DNA from: Pseudoflavonifractor sp. MSJ-30
Lineage (GTDB): Bacteria > Bacillota > Clostridia > Oscillospirales > Oscillospiraceae
DNA length: 52,204 bases
Direction of reading: 5' to 3'
NCBI RefSeq assembly: GCF_018918045.1
Contig: NZ_JAHLPU010000057.1
Span: 1 to 52,204 of the forward strand
In this document: positions 1 through 8,312 of the stretch, piece after piece
Position numbering within the stretch: position 1 is the stretch's first letter
Layout: every line of letters begins with the position of its first letter
Made by a program: the position numbers and the translations under genes
The notes under the pieces: model-generated
Databases searched by the model: none
The model's input: only the letters and a program-made list of their open reading frames with translations
Told to the model about the DNA's origin: nothing

Positions 1-14
1 AGCGGTCAGCGCCT

Positions 15-105
15 CCTTAAGCCGCATTCTTTCCTTCTTTCTTGGCGGGACAAGAAAGAAGCCCCCGGAGGGACCCAGCCTACGGGCGAACAGGGCTTTT
101 GCCTA
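15..105. repeat. Dispersed intergenic repeat, copy 1
   Basis: This stretch reads almost the same as the reverse complement of 21843-21922: it shares CCTTAAGCCGCATTCTT, CTTGGCGGGACAAGAAA and CCCCCGGAGGGACCCAGC in the same order, with small differences between them. The same block occurs a third time at 22169-22211. It has no coding potential. Three related copies within 22 kb indicate a dispersed intergenic repeat family, probably of MITE or REP-like type; the family name is unknown to me. Confidence 0.7.
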
Positions 106-191
106 AGGCATAAAACGAAAAGTTTTAATTATGGGTGCCGCATGTTATAGGCTGGACAGGATGAAAGCTGAAAGGAAAGGAGAATCTCCTC

Positions 192-1070
192 ATGAAGCAG
201 CTGCCCCGGGGCGGGCTGATCGGGAAGACCATCGGTGCCGCCAGAGTTATTGCGGAACTGAATATTCCCTTCCGGGCGGCCTATGGGGCGTACTTTCTGA
301 TCCTCTCTGCCTTTCCGGCCCTGCTGCTGGTGCTGAACTCCTTGCGCTATACGGCGCTGACCGTTGCCGACCTGACGGCAGTGCTGGAAAATGTGCTGCC
401 GGAGGCTTTGATGGACAGCGTGCAGGAGCTGATTTCCAGTACCTACCGCAGCGCCTCCTCCGCTGTGGCGGGGGTGTCCGTGCTGACGCTGCTGTGGTCC
501 TCCAGCAAGGGGGTCTATGGTTTGCTCAAAGGTCTGAACGCGGTCTATGGCGTAGAGGAGGACCGGGGCTATGTGTATACCCGGGGCATCAGCGTGGTGT
601 ATGCCCTGCTGTTTCTGGTCGTGCTGGTGCTGACGCTGGTGCTTCATGTGTTCGGAAACACCCTGACAAACCTGCTCCACGGCATCGAGAATCCGGTGGT
701 CATGTTTCTGGTGGACCTGATCGATCTGCGGAGCGTCCTGCTGCTTGCGGTCCAGGTGCTGCTGTTTACCGCCATTTATATGGTGCTGCCCAACAGGCGC
801 AACGGCTTCTGGGAGAGCCTGCCGGGGGCTGTATTCTCATCCGTTGGGTGGGCAGTGTTCTCCTGGGCATACTCTGTGTATGTGACCCATTTTTCAAAAA
901 TCTCCAATATCTACGGCAGTGTGTACTCCGTGGCGGTCAGTATGCTGTGGCTCTACTGCTGTGTCAGCATCCTGTTCTACGGCGCCGCGCTGAACAAGCT
1001 GCTGAGCGGCTACCGAAAGAAAGGGTCTGTCTCGGGGGAAACGGGCTCGGCGGAACACCGGGACGGATGA
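192..1070 (+). CDS. YihY/BrkB-family integral membrane protein
   Basis: This 292-residue protein matches the YihY/virulence-factor BrkB family (once mis-named ribonuclease BN) of polytopic inner-membrane proteins whose transport or envelope role is not settled. The family hallmarks are visible: an N-terminal stretch entering the membrane (AAYGAYFLILSAFPALLL), a central LLWSSSKGVYGLLKGLNAVYG segment, VLPNRR before the fifth helix and a C-terminal WLYCCVSILFYGAALN helix. About six hydrophobic helices can be counted, and the last 30 residues are hydrophilic. The start at 192 follows an AAAGGAG at about 176-182. It appears to be transcribed alone or ahead of the DUF5685 pair, from which a 213-base gap separates it. 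The family call is confident; the biochemical role is not known. Confidence 0.88.
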   Translation: MKQLPRGGLIGKTIGAARVIAELNIPFRAAYGAYFLILSAFPALLLVLNSLRYTALTVADLTAVLENVLPEALMDSVQELISSTYRSASSAVAGVSVLTLLWSSSKGVYGLLKGLNAVYGVEEDRGYVYTRGISVVYALLFLVVLVLTLVLHVFGNTLTNLLHGIENPVVMFLVDLIDLRSVLLLAVQVLLFTAIYMVLPNRRNGFWESLPGAVFSSVGWAVFSWAYSVYVTHFSKISNIYGSVYSVAVSMLWLYCCVSILFYGAALNKLLSGYRKKGSVSGETGSAEHRDG

Positions 1071-1227
1071 TACGGGCATCGGCCCCTACGATCAGGATTG
1101 CCGGGGCTTTGCTTTACAAACGGCTGTTTACCGGGCATATTTCCAAAAACTTTTGGCTTTCGTTACGGCCTGTTCACAGATTTTCGGTATTTTGAGTAAT
1201 AAAAAAGTGTTTTTTGCGGTTTTTGTT

Positions 1228-1254
1228 CCCTGTTTGCTCGCGAAGCGGGCAGGG
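1228..1254 (+). other. Hairpin in the leader of the DUF5685 gene
   Basis: CCCTGTTTGCT (1228-1238) can pair with the complementary AGCGGGCAGGG-type arm ending at 1254 through G-U wobbles, leaving a CGCG-type loop. It lies about 30 bases ahead of the start codon of the DUF5685 gene and is not followed by a T-run, so it is not a terminator. It may be a 5'-UTR stabilising structure. A plausible promoter (TTCACA, 18 bases, TAATAA) lies near 1177-1206. Confidence 0.35.
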
Positions 1255-1283
1255 AAGAGGTACCGCAGGGAAGGAACGGAACC

Positions 1284-2114
1284 ATGTTCGGCTATATCAC
1301 CGCCAATTTAACAGAGCTTTCTCAGCCGGAGAAGGACCGCTATGGCGAGATTTATTGCGGCATCTGCCGGGCTATGGGAAAGGAAGCCTCCCAGCTCAGC
1401 CGCCTGGGCCTGCGCTACGATATGGCCTTTCTGGCGCTGACGCTGCTGAGCCTTTATGAGCCGCGGGAGGACAGACGCGCGGGCCGCTGCCTGACCCATC
1501 CGCTCCGCGCCCGGCCATATACCCGGAGCGAGGTCATCACTTACACGGCGGATATGAACATCGCCCTGGCCTATTACAAATGCCTGGACGACTGGCAGGA
1601 CGATAAAAAACACACCGCCAGGCTTCTGGCGAACGCCATGAAGCCCTATGCGGCGCAAATTGAAACCAGATATCCCAGACAGTGCGGGACGCTAAAACGC
1701 TGTCTGGAGGCTCTGAACGCGCTGGAAGCGGAAAAATGTACCAACCCGGATATCCCTGCGGGACTGTTTGGGGAACTCATGGGGGAGCTGTTTGTCTGGA
1801 AAGAGGACATCTGGGCGGACACCCTGCGGGAGATGGGCGTTTCTCTGGGCAGGTTTATTTACCTGATGGACGCGGTGATGGACGCGCCGGAGGACCAGAA
1901 AAAGGGCAGCTACAACCCCACATTGCTTCTGGAGACTCAGCCGGACTGGGAGCAGGTCTTTTCCCTGACCATGGCCCGGTGCACGGCTTTTTACGAAAAA
2001 TTACCCCTGGTGCAGGATAAAGCGCTGCTGGACAACATTCTCTATAGCGGCGTCTGGGTCCAGTACCGGCAAAAACACAGGAAAGAGGGCGGCAGTCAAG
2101 ATGGATCCCTATAA
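1284..2114 (+). CDS. DUF5685 family protein
   Basis: The 276-residue product has the features of the DUF5685 family of Clostridia, whose function is unknown: the opening MFGYI, a YCGICRAMG motif with a CxxC at Cys25/Cys28, and a largely helical, charged body without a signal peptide or membrane segment. The CxxC could bind a metal, but no partner cysteines are obvious nearby except Cys81 and others scattered along the chain. The start at 1284 is preceded by AAGGAACGGAACC. Its last 14 bases overlap the J-domain gene that follows, so the two are translationally coupled and probably work together. The coupling suggests a substrate or client of the DnaJ-like partner; that is inference. Confidence 0.75.
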   Translation: MFGYITANLTELSQPEKDRYGEIYCGICRAMGKEASQLSRLGLRYDMAFLALTLLSLYEPREDRRAGRCLTHPLRARPYTRSEVITYTADMNIALAYYKCLDDWQDDKKHTARLLANAMKPYAAQIETRYPRQCGTLKRCLEALNALEAEKCTNPDIPAGLFGELMGELFVWKEDIWADTLREMGVSLGRFIYLMDAVMDAPEDQKKGSYNPTLLLETQPDWEQVFSLTMARCTAFYEKLPLVQDKALLDNILYSGVWVQYRQKHRKEGGSQDGSL

Positions 2115-2778
2115 GGTACTCGGCCTGGAGCCGGGGGCTTCTGATGAGGAAGTGAAGCAGGCGTACCGCCGCCTGGCAAAGAAATACCACCCGGACCTGA
2201 ACCCCGGCGACGCGGAAGCTGCCCGGAAAATGCAGGAGGTCAACGAGGCTTACGACCGGATCAAGAATCCGGAGAAATATTCCGGCCCCACCTATCAAAG
2301 ACAGACCAGCGGACAGGGAAATCCCTATGGCAGCTATGGAAACCCCTTTGGCGGCGGCTACAACCCCTTCGGCGGGGGCTGGTATTACGAGACCCGGCAA
2401 AGAGAGCCGGAAGAGGACAGCTATCAGCGCTCGGCGGCCCAATATATCCGCTACGGCCGCTATCAGGAGGCCGTCAACGCCCTGAACAACAGTACGGACC
2501 GGAACGCCAGATGGTATTACCTCAGCGCTCTGGCCAATCAGGGGTTGGGCAACCAGGTGACGGCACTGGAACACATCCGGCGGGCGGTGTCCATGGAGCC
2601 GGACAACCAGGAGTATCTGTCCGCTCTGGATGCCATCGAGCACGGCGACCAGGCCTACCGGAGAAATGCCGGGAACTTCCGGGGCTTCACCATGGGCGGC
2701 AGCCCTTGTGCCAGCCTGTGTCTGTGCTACCTGGCCCAGATTTTCTGCTGCCGGGGCAATTTCTTCTGCTGCATGTAA
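2101..2778 (+). CDS. DnaJ-like J-domain protein with a cysteine-rich tail
   Basis: Residues 1-65 form a J domain ([13 protein letters not shown], then [11 protein letters not shown]) with the HPD tripeptide at residues 30-32 that stimulates Hsp70 ATPase. A Gly/Tyr/Pro-rich linker (about 72-100) follows, then a helical, TPR-like part (about 105-180: [43 protein letters not shown]). The last 23 residues carry seven cysteines, including two CC pairs, and are quite hydrophobic. There is no zinc-finger domain of the DnaJ type, so it is a class C J-protein. Length is 225 residues. It overlaps the upstream DUF5685 gene by 14 bases. It presumably delivers a specific client to DnaK; the client is not known. 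Confidence 0.85.
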   Translation: MDPYKVLGLEPGASDEEVKQAYRRLAKKYHPDLNPGDAEAARKMQEVNEAYDRIKNPEKYSGPTYQRQTSGQGNPYGSYGNPFGGGYNPFGGGWYYETRQREPEEDSYQRSAAQYIRYGRYQEAVNALNNSTDRNARWYYLSALANQGLGNQVTALEHIRRAVSMEPDNQEYLSALDAIEHGDQAYRRNAGNFRGFTMGGSPCASLCLCYLAQIFCCRGNFFCCM

Positions 2779-2782
2779 TGCA

Positions 2783-2800
2783 AATTGACAATTGTCAATT
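2783..2800. repeat. 18-base perfect palindrome after the J-domain gene
   Basis: AATTGACAATTGTCAATT reads the same on both strands. It begins four bases after the stop codon and is followed by a short hairpin, GTTGG-AGCAA-CCAAC. It marks the edge of the AT-rich island. It may be an operator-like site, a repeat unit or an insertion scar; nothing in the sequence decides between them. Confidence 0.6.
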
Positions 2801-2976
2801 GTTGGAGCAACCAACGCTGCAATACAGTTGTTCCATAATACCGTGCTTTTAACGTGTTTATTATTGTATTCTGTTCCGAATAATGTAAAAACGGCGGCAA
2901 TTAGCCGTGTTCCGATAAGACAGTAATTTGAGAAAATTACGAATCGGCATCTGCTAAACAGGATTGGGCAACAAAA

Positions 2977-3015
2977 CAGGCGGCACTCAGCTTCGGCTGG
3001 GTGTCGCCTGCTTTT
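2977..3015 (+). terminator. Rho-independent terminator with TTCG loop
   Basis: A 15-base-pair stem (CAGGCGGCACTCAGC with GCTGGGTGTCGCCTG, two wobble pairs) closes a TTCG tetraloop and is followed by CTTTTGT. It lies about 200 bases after the J-domain gene, and it probably ends that transcript. Confidence 0.8.
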
Positions 3016-3309
3016 GTACATCTAAGGGTTTAAAATCACCGATTTTCAGCGCTGTAAAGCAAGGGTAGTAAAAAGGATGAAATAGTTATCGCCTCTGTGC
3101 GGTTCTTTTGTGAAACAGCGAATCGCTGCATAGCGGATACCGTTCGCTGGGGAGTGCGTATATTTACGGTTGTGCAAAATACCTCACAAAACCGTAAAGC
3201 CGATAGAGGGGTATTTCGATACAGAGTATGTTCGACACTGTGGAAACTGAAAATCAGCTTATATTCGTAGAAAAGTTACATTTTAGGGCGATAAATTCTG
3301 GGTATCGTA
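3016..3309. other. Non-coding AT-rich stretch ahead of the McrB gene
   Basis: No convincing reading frame is present. The clearest structure is an inverted repeat at 3163-3198, TTTACGGTT with AACCGTAAA, extended by a GTG/CAC pair on the inner side. It is not followed by a T-run. Base composition is clearly richer in A+T than the DNA before 2778, consistent with the left part of an acquired island. An attachment site could lie here, but I could not identify one. Confidence 0.4.
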
Positions 3310-3339
3310 TTGAAAACAGAGCTATCCTTGTGATATAAT
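3310..3339 (+). promoter_or_regulatory. Promoter of the mcrB-like gene
   Basis: TTGAAA (3310-3315) and a perfect TATAAT (3334-3339) are separated by 18 bases. Transcription would begin near 3346, which places the in-frame GTG at 3342 outside the mRNA and supports the ATG at 3369 as the start. Confidence 0.7.
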
Positions 3340-3368
3340 GTGTGTACACACGATTGAGGAGGCGCAGC

Positions 3369-5462
3369 ATGGCTATACCAAAGTTGAAAAAGCAGGATAT
3401 TATTGATGCCTTAAACTATATTGATGAGCATGGCATACCATCTCAGAATGAAAGCGCAAAATATAAACTCGTAACTGATGATGGAAAGCGTTATCCACCG
3501 AAGTATGTAATAGCCGTTGCTGATCATCTTGCAAACGGGAAAGAAATCTCGACAGCTTTTGGCCCTAGTGAAGCGATAAGTTTTCTGGAAAGTGTAGGTT
3601 TTGCAGTTGAAGGCAAGCAGCAAGAAAAATTTGAGTTAACCATTACTGCAACGCATATCTCATCAACAGATGAACGCTTTACCATGGATAATCTGAGCCT
3701 CGGTGATAACTACAAGCCTTTGGATGTCTATTTTAAGAGGGCAAATGGTAATGTCATTGGTCGTTCTTACAGTAAAGGCGAAAGGAGGAACTCCAATCAA
3801 ACCTTGCCCCGCATTGCCTGTCAGGTGTTCGAGAAGCAGCTTGCTGCATTATCGGTTGAGGACAAGGAGAACTTCCCTGTCTGCAAATATAACCCGGACA
3901 GCGACGTAATCAGAGGTATTTATGCGAGTGTTGACGATTTCAAGAAGCACCGCAACACAATAGAGTACCTGACATACGGCTATGACAACGGACGGCAGTT
4001 TGTTATCTATTGCTGGAATATCTTCTCTACGATTATCTTCGTTCAGGAATGTTTGAAGCGTTTCGGTGAACCAGGAGATCAGTTTATTTTGACATACCGC
4101 GAAAAAGATGAGAAGGAAACCGCAGCGGCAGAAACGGAAGCTGCTGTTCAGGAAGAGCTTGTTCAACAGTTCAAGGGATACCGAAATCCGTTTTCTTCCA
4201 TGCTGATTGAATCAAAAAATCTGATTTTCAGAGGTGCGCCTGGTACCGGAAAATCTTATCTTGCCAAAGAAATCGCTGCGGACATCATCAGCAATGGGTA
4301 CTTTGACGATTACACACTTCTTACTGACGAGCAGAAAAAACAGGTTGAGTTCGTTCAGTTCCATCCGAGTTATGACTACTCTGATTTTGTTGAAGGACTA
4401 AGACCGAAAATCAATGATGATGGGACAATGGGCTTTGAATTGCAGGATGGCATTTTCAAGAAGTTTGTTGCCCGTGCCAGAAAGAACTATGAGGACTCCC
4501 AAAAATCCAGAGAAGCCGTAGAAAAGGAAGTCACGGTTCAAGAATCCATGACGGAGTTTTTCTCCGGCGTTGAGTTTGGTGTTGACACATTTAAGACGAT
4601 CAATGGAAATGAATTTACCATTACCGGCGTGGATGACGGGCATATCCATATTTCCATTCCCGGAAACGCATCTGTCAACAGGCTTGCTCTGAATCTGGAT
4701 GAGGTTCGGAAGATGCTGGAATCCGGACAGAAGTTTGAAAAAATAAAGGATATCACGTCCTTTTTCGGAAAGACGTTTGCTACGCAAGGATATTCCTATG
4801 ACTTTGCCATCTATAAAGCAATCAAAGTAAAGAAAAGTACATTTTCAAAAGCAAAGGCAAAACAGGAGGAACTGAAAAAATACATATTCATCATAGATGA
4901 AATCAACCGCGGTGAGATTTCAAAGATTTTCGGTGAATTGTTCTTTGCAATAGATCCCGGTTATCGCGGCAAAGCCGGAGAGATCTCCACGCAGTATTCT
5001 AATCTGCACTCTGACCCCGGCGAAAAGTTCTATATTCCTGAAAATGTCTATATCATCGGCACCATGAACGATATTGACCGCTCTGTGGACAGCTTTGATT
5101 TTGCCATGCGTCGTCGCTTCCGTTTCGTAGAACTCAGAGCGGATGAGCGCCTTGAGATGCTTGCGTCGCTGGAAAACGAGGAGTTGGAGGCTGAGGCAAT
5201 CAGAAGGATGGCTGCGCTCAATAAGGCAATCGCAGAGGTCGAGGATCTGAATGAAAATTATCAGATCGGAGCGTCTTACTTCCTGAAGTTGAAAACACTT
5301 GATTTTGACCAGCTTTGGACTGATTATCTGCAACCGCTCCTACAGGAATACATTCAGGGAATGTACGATGAGGAAGGAATTATGAATCGGTTCGCAAGGG
5401 CATACGGCTATCAGAAACCTGCCAGAGGTGATGCGAATGAAGCTGCTCAGGATCAAGGATAA
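3369..5462 (+). CDS. mcrB: McrB-like GTPase/AAA+ subunit of a type IV restriction system
   Basis: The 697-residue product is the motor subunit of an McrBC-type system that restricts modified DNA. The AAA+ core shows Walker A GAPGTGKS at residues 289-296, Walker B IIDEINRGE with Asp510-Glu511, the McrB signature MNDIDRS at 566-572 (usual form MNTxDRS) and arginine-finger region MRRRF at 580-584. The N-terminal 290 residues, which choose the target, are not the classical McrB DUF3578 fold by eye: residues 1-75 contain KYPPKY-like KRYPPKYVIAVA and resemble the N-terminal head seen in some ScoMcrA/HNH-type modified-DNA restriction proteins, followed by a second unrecognised domain. The start at 3369 has GAGGAGG at 3356-3362. 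It overlaps the mcrC-like gene by about 26 bases. Codon use and composition differ from the flanking housekeeping genes, pointing to transfer. Confidence 0.9.
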   Translation: MAIPKLKKQDIIDALNYIDEHGIPSQNESAKYKLVTDDGKRYPPKYVIAVADHLANGKEISTAFGPSEAISFLESVGFAVEGKQQEKFELTITATHISSTDERFTMDNLSLGDNYKPLDVYFKRANGNVIGRSYSKGERRNSNQTLPRIACQVFEKQLAALSVEDKENFPVCKYNPDSDVIRGIYASVDDFKKHRNTIEYLTYGYDNGRQFVIYCWNIFSTIIFVQECLKRFGEPGDQFILTYREKDEKETAAAETEAAVQEELVQQFKGYRNPFSSMLIESKNLIFRGAPGTGKSYLAKEIAADIISNGYFDDYTLLTDEQKKQVEFVQFHPSYDYSDFVEGLRPKINDDGTMGFELQDGIFKKFVARARKNYEDSQKSREAVEKEVTVQESMTEFFSGVEFGVDTFKTINGNEFTITGVDDGHIHISIPGNASVNRLALNLDEVRKMLESGQKFEKIKDITSFFGKTFATQGYSYDFAIYKAIKVKKSTFSKAKAKQEELKKYIFIIDEINRGEISKIFGELFFAIDPGYRGKAGEISTQYSNLHSDPGEKFYIPENVYIIGTMNDIDRSVDSFDFAMRRRFRFVELRADERLEMLASLENEELEAEAIRRMAALNKAIAEVEDLNENYQIGASYFLKLKTLDFDQLWTDYLQPLLQEYIQGMYDEEGIMNRFARAYGYQKPARGDANEAAQDQG

Positions 5463-6753
5463 CTCCCAGCAGAAAAAAGATGCCTTTTCTCAAGTAGTGA
5501 GGCTGACAGGCAAAATTGCAGATAAGACATTGGAACAGCTTGAGCGTGAAGGTGTGTTCGTATTTCCTGAAACCGTAAAAGATGCAGAGGATATTACGCA
5601 AGATCAGATGATCCTCCAAAGCGTCAATGACACCTATCGCTCCGGCAATGTGATGGGCTTTCTTGGCTACGGTGATGAGCGGCTTGTGATCGCATCCCGT
5701 TTTTGCGGAGAGGGTGAGGATTACTTTTTCCAGTATCTTTTAGACAAAGTTCTGGACTTTCCAAACATCGTAGATTTGGATGCAGATGCCAATCAAGACA
5801 ATCGGCTGTTCAATTTTCTGCTGTTTCTGTTTCCGTATTACCTCAAAGCAGCGATGCGGAAGGGCTTGTTCAAAAAGTATATCCGCCACAGGTACAATGA
5901 TGGAAATGTAAAAGGCACGATTGATGTCGCAAGACATATAGAGAAGAACACCCCATTTGTAGGAAATGTCGCATACAGCCAGAGAGAATTTTCCTACGAT
6001 AACAGCCTGATGGAACTGGTACGGCATACCGTAGAGTTTATCAAAAGAAAGCCTTACGGAAATAAACTTCTTATCAAAGTGAAAGATGAGGTAAAACTCG
6101 TTATAGATGCGACTTCAGAATATGAGCCGTGTGACAGGCAGAAAATTATTGAGCAAAACAAAAAGAATACTGCCCGACACGCTTATTTCAGAGAGTATCT
6201 TGCATTGCAGCGGTTGTGCCTTTTGATTCTCCAACATCAGAAACACCAAATCGGGGCAGGGGCGAGACAGATATATGGCATCCTGTTTGATGGAGCATGG
6301 TTATGGGAGGAATACGTCAATTCGCTGATAGAAGATGTGTTTTATCACCCAATGAATAAAGGCGGTAAAGGCGCGCAGAGATTGTTTGATGGAAATGTGG
6401 GATTGATCTATCCTGATTTCATCAGCCGGAACAGCGAAATGAGAATTATTGCCGATGCAAAGTATAAGCCGATTGATAATATTGGAAATCGAGATTATTT
6501 ACAAATACTTGCCTATATGTTCCGTTTTGATGCAAAGGCTGGTTACTATCTCTATCCAGAAGCGGAAGGGTCTGACGATTTGAAATTGTGGTTGAATCGT
6601 GGTTCGACCTATGAGGAAAATGTCGTGCCGCGTGATGACATCAGCATTACCAAGCATGGCTTGAAAATTCCCATAGATGCGCAGAATTATTCAGAGTTTA
6701 CAGCAAAGATGAAGGTTCAGGAGCAGGAATTTACAAGCGTATTCTATGCGTGA
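5437..6753 (+). CDS. mcrC: McrC-like nuclease subunit of a type IV restriction system
   Basis: This 438-residue protein is the McrC partner that stimulates McrB and carries the nuclease. The PD-(D/E)xK active site is visible near the C-terminus as YPDF with Asp327, followed by ADAKYK with Asp340 and Lys342. The N-terminal half carries the McrC-type region with FLGYGDERLVIASRF and later RHRYNDGNVKGTIDVARHI, which is typical of the family. Three in-frame starts lie close together (GTG 5428, ATG 5431, ATG 5437); 5437 gives the best spacing from the GAGG at 5425-5428. The gene overlaps the end of mcrB, so the two are translated together. Both key motifs are intact, so the pair is probably active. 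The DNA modification recognised cannot be read from sequence. Confidence 0.9.
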   Translation: MKLLRIKDNSQQKKDAFSQVVRLTGKIADKTLEQLEREGVFVFPETVKDAEDITQDQMILQSVNDTYRSGNVMGFLGYGDERLVIASRFCGEGEDYFFQYLLDKVLDFPNIVDLDADANQDNRLFNFLLFLFPYYLKAAMRKGLFKKYIRHRYNDGNVKGTIDVARHIEKNTPFVGNVAYSQREFSYDNSLMELVRHTVEFIKRKPYGNKLLIKVKDEVKLVIDATSEYEPCDRQKIIEQNKKNTARHAYFREYLALQRLCLLILQHQKHQIGAGARQIYGILFDGAWLWEEYVNSLIEDVFYHPMNKGGKGAQRLFDGNVGLIYPDFISRNSEMRIIADAKYKPIDNIGNRDYLQILAYMFRFDAKAGYYLYPEAEGSDDLKLWLNRGSTYEENVVPRDDISITKHGLKIPIDAQNYSEFTAKMKVQEQEFTSVFYA

Positions 6754-6836
6754 TTTTGTAGGCGAACACAGAACTGCATATCAATAATTGATCGGTTTTG
6801 ATTAGAAATAATCCGTAGGAGTAAAGAGGAATCCAG

Positions 6837-7031
6837 ATGCCAGACAACAGGAATCGCAAGCGACCGATACAGGTCAAATTTTTCGTAGATGAAAAAGAAC
6901 TCGGCTTGATAAAGATGAGGATGGCGCAGCTTGGGATAGAGAATATGAGCGCTTACCTTCGCCAAGCGGCGATCGACGGATATGAGGAAAAACCGGATAT
7001 GCCTGAACTCCGTGAGCCGAAAAATCCCTGA
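6837..7031 (+). pseudogene. Truncated MobC-like mobilization protein
   Basis: The 64-residue frame matches the N-terminal part of MobC-type relaxosome accessory proteins (ribbon-helix-helix) of Clostridia integrative elements: an RKRPIQVKFFVDEKELGLI opening, then MAQLGIENMSAYLRQAAIDGY, which is the characteristic helix pair. Family members usually run to 110 residues or more; this one stops after MPELREPKNP. A ribosome binding site (GTAGGAGTAAAGAGG) precedes the start. No relaxase gene follows. I read it as the remnant of a deleted mobilizable element; a short functional DNA-binding protein is possible. Confidence 0.65.
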
Positions 7032-7191
7032 CTCACTTTTCAAGATGGAGGGATGTTCAGCTCCGCAGGTGCGCAGCCGATTTGTCTGAAATCGTTCAGG
7101 GGTTTGGGGCATTTCCCCAACAAGATTGCACGGGTGTATAAACACGAGCATTGCTTGCCAAGTGCGTTTCACAGTTGGCAGGTAATGAGAA

Positions 7192-7392
7192 GTGGGTACC
7201 GCCGTGCATTGCTTGCCAGAATGGCAAGCTCCGGTGTGGGTACTCACCGGATTTGCTTGCTATTCTTAGCAAGCGCCATTTTCCAAATGGAACAAGGCGG
7301 CAACCGCCGCCTTGTCTGCCAAAAAGCGAAACGGACGGAAGTCAATGGCGGCGCAGCTGTTCATCTTGACCATTGACGGCGTTCGTCCGTTT
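7192..7392. other. Cluster of inverted repeats, possible relic transfer origin
   Basis: Several strong hairpins are packed together: CTTGCCA-GAA-TGGCAAG (near 7209-7225), GCTTGCTA-TTCT-TAGCAAGC (about 7255-7274), ACAAGGCGGC (7292-7301) with GCCGCCTTGT (7306-7315), and a two-part inverted repeat in which AAACGGACG (7329-7337) and GTCAATGG (7341-7348) pair with CCATTGAC (7370-7377) and CGTCCGTTT (7384-7392). None has a T-run. Lying right after a MobC-like gene, as transfer origins commonly do, this resembles the non-coding control region of an integrative element. The oriT reading is inference. Confidence 0.4.
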
Positions 7393-7431
7393 TGCTACAA
7401 GATAAGGATAATTGTGTCGAGGAGGATTACA

Positions 7432-7887
7432 ATGCGTGCACCCTTTCAAATACTTGCAATACCATATCGGATTGTCGATGGAACTCCAATGTACTGCGTT
7501 TTTCACCGTGCTGATCACGACCAATGGCAGTTCATTGCCGGAGGCGGCGAGGACAACGAAACACCTTTGGCGGCAGCAAAAAGAGAAACCTTTGAGGAGG
7601 GTGGTGTACATTCTACTCAGTGGCTCGGATTGAAAAGTCTGTCGTATATTCCGGTTACGATCATATCAGAAATGCGTCGCAAACATTGGGACAGCAGCAC
7701 CTATGTAATTCCTGAATATACTTTTGGCTTTGAATGTCAAGATGATGTACGGCTATCTCCTGAACATACCGACTGCGTATGGTTGACCTACGACGAAGCA
7801 AATCAAAAACTCAAGTGGGACTCAAACCGTACAGCACTCTACGAACTGAATTGTCGTTTGAAAAAAGCGAATGAAAAGGAGGCTTGA
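7432..7887 (+). CDS. NUDIX hydrolase
   Basis: The 151-residue protein contains a complete Nudix box at residues 37-59: Gly37, Glu43, then REtfEEGG with Arg51, Glu52, Glu55 and Glu56, matching GX5EX7REUXEEXGU. The enzymes hydrolyse nucleoside diphosphates linked to another group, using Mg2+ bound by the glutamates; the substrate cannot be told. The core starts almost at residue 1, with FQILAIPYRI as the first strand, and the short C-terminal end is charged. GAGGAGG at 7419-7425 supports the ATG at 7432. The broken gene that follows begins 5 bases after the stop and has its own ribosome binding site, so the two formed an operon. The gene sits in the AT-rich island. Confidence 0.88.
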   Translation: MRAPFQILAIPYRIVDGTPMYCVFHRADHDQWQFIAGGGEDNETPLAAAKRETFEEGGVHSTQWLGLKSLSYIPVTIISEMRRKHWDSSTYVIPEYTFGFECQDDVRLSPEHTDCVWLTYDEANQKLKWDSNRTALYELNCRLKKANEKEA

Positions 7888-7891
7888 CGAA

Positions 7892-8230
7892 GTGAATCCG
7901 AAAGAAAATGACAATGAGATCATCGAACTGACCGACGAGGAACTGGACGAGATTTTTTGCCGATGATAATTTTGATAACGGTGAGGAAGACGGCGAAATC
8001 CGCTCTTTTTATTTCTCCAATCCTGCCCCGTATGCAAAGGTCAAGCCACACCCCGACGATGCCCCCAAGAGGGAGTTTTCTTTCGATGAAAAGGGCAACA
8101 TTGTTGTCAAGGCGTCTATGTAGATGCACCTGACAAGTCCAGCGGCAAACGCAGACAGAAGGTACATATCGAGTACGACATTGTGGGCTACATTCCCGTG
8201 GATGAACTGCTAAAAGCGGAACAGGCATGA
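7892..8230 (+). pseudogene. Frameshifted small acidic gene of unknown function
   Basis: A frame opens with GTG at 7892 after AAGGAGG (7876-7882): it reads NPKENDNEIIELTDEELDEI and then stops. Dropping one T from the six-T run at 7953-7958 continues it as ADDNFDNGEEDGEIRSFYF, with YAKVKPHPDDAPKREF further on. A second shift near 8111-8116 is needed to continue as VYVDAPDKSSGKRRQ through to VDELLKAEQA and the TGA at 8228. The restored product would be about 112 residues, acidic at the start and basic later. I do not recognise the family. Two separate lesions make decay more likely than a sequencing error, though the first lies in a homopolymer. Confidence 0.6.
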
Positions 8231-8249
8231 CCGAAATCATGCCTGTTCC
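8218..8249 (+). terminator. Perfect 13-base-pair hairpin over the pseudogene stop codon
   Basis: GGAACAGGCATGA (8218-8230) pairs fully with TCATGCCTGTTCC (8237-8249) around a CCGAAA loop. The stop codon of the broken gene lies inside the left arm. Only a weak T-rich tail follows. It probably terminates the NUDIX transcript and also marks the right edge of the AT-rich island. Confidence 0.6.
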
Positions 8250-8312
8250 AAGAAATTTGATTTTACTGTCTTATCAGCAGAGAGCCTTTGCCGCCGTTTT
8301 TTTTGTGGGTGG

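Noticed and set aside
3342..3368. GTG start for the McrB-like gene
   Set aside because: It lies at or before the predicted transcription start and has no ribosome site; the ATG at 3369 has GAGGAGG in place.
6754..6836. Possible small gene between mcrC and the MobC-like frame
   Set aside because: Too short and without a start that has a ribosome binding site.
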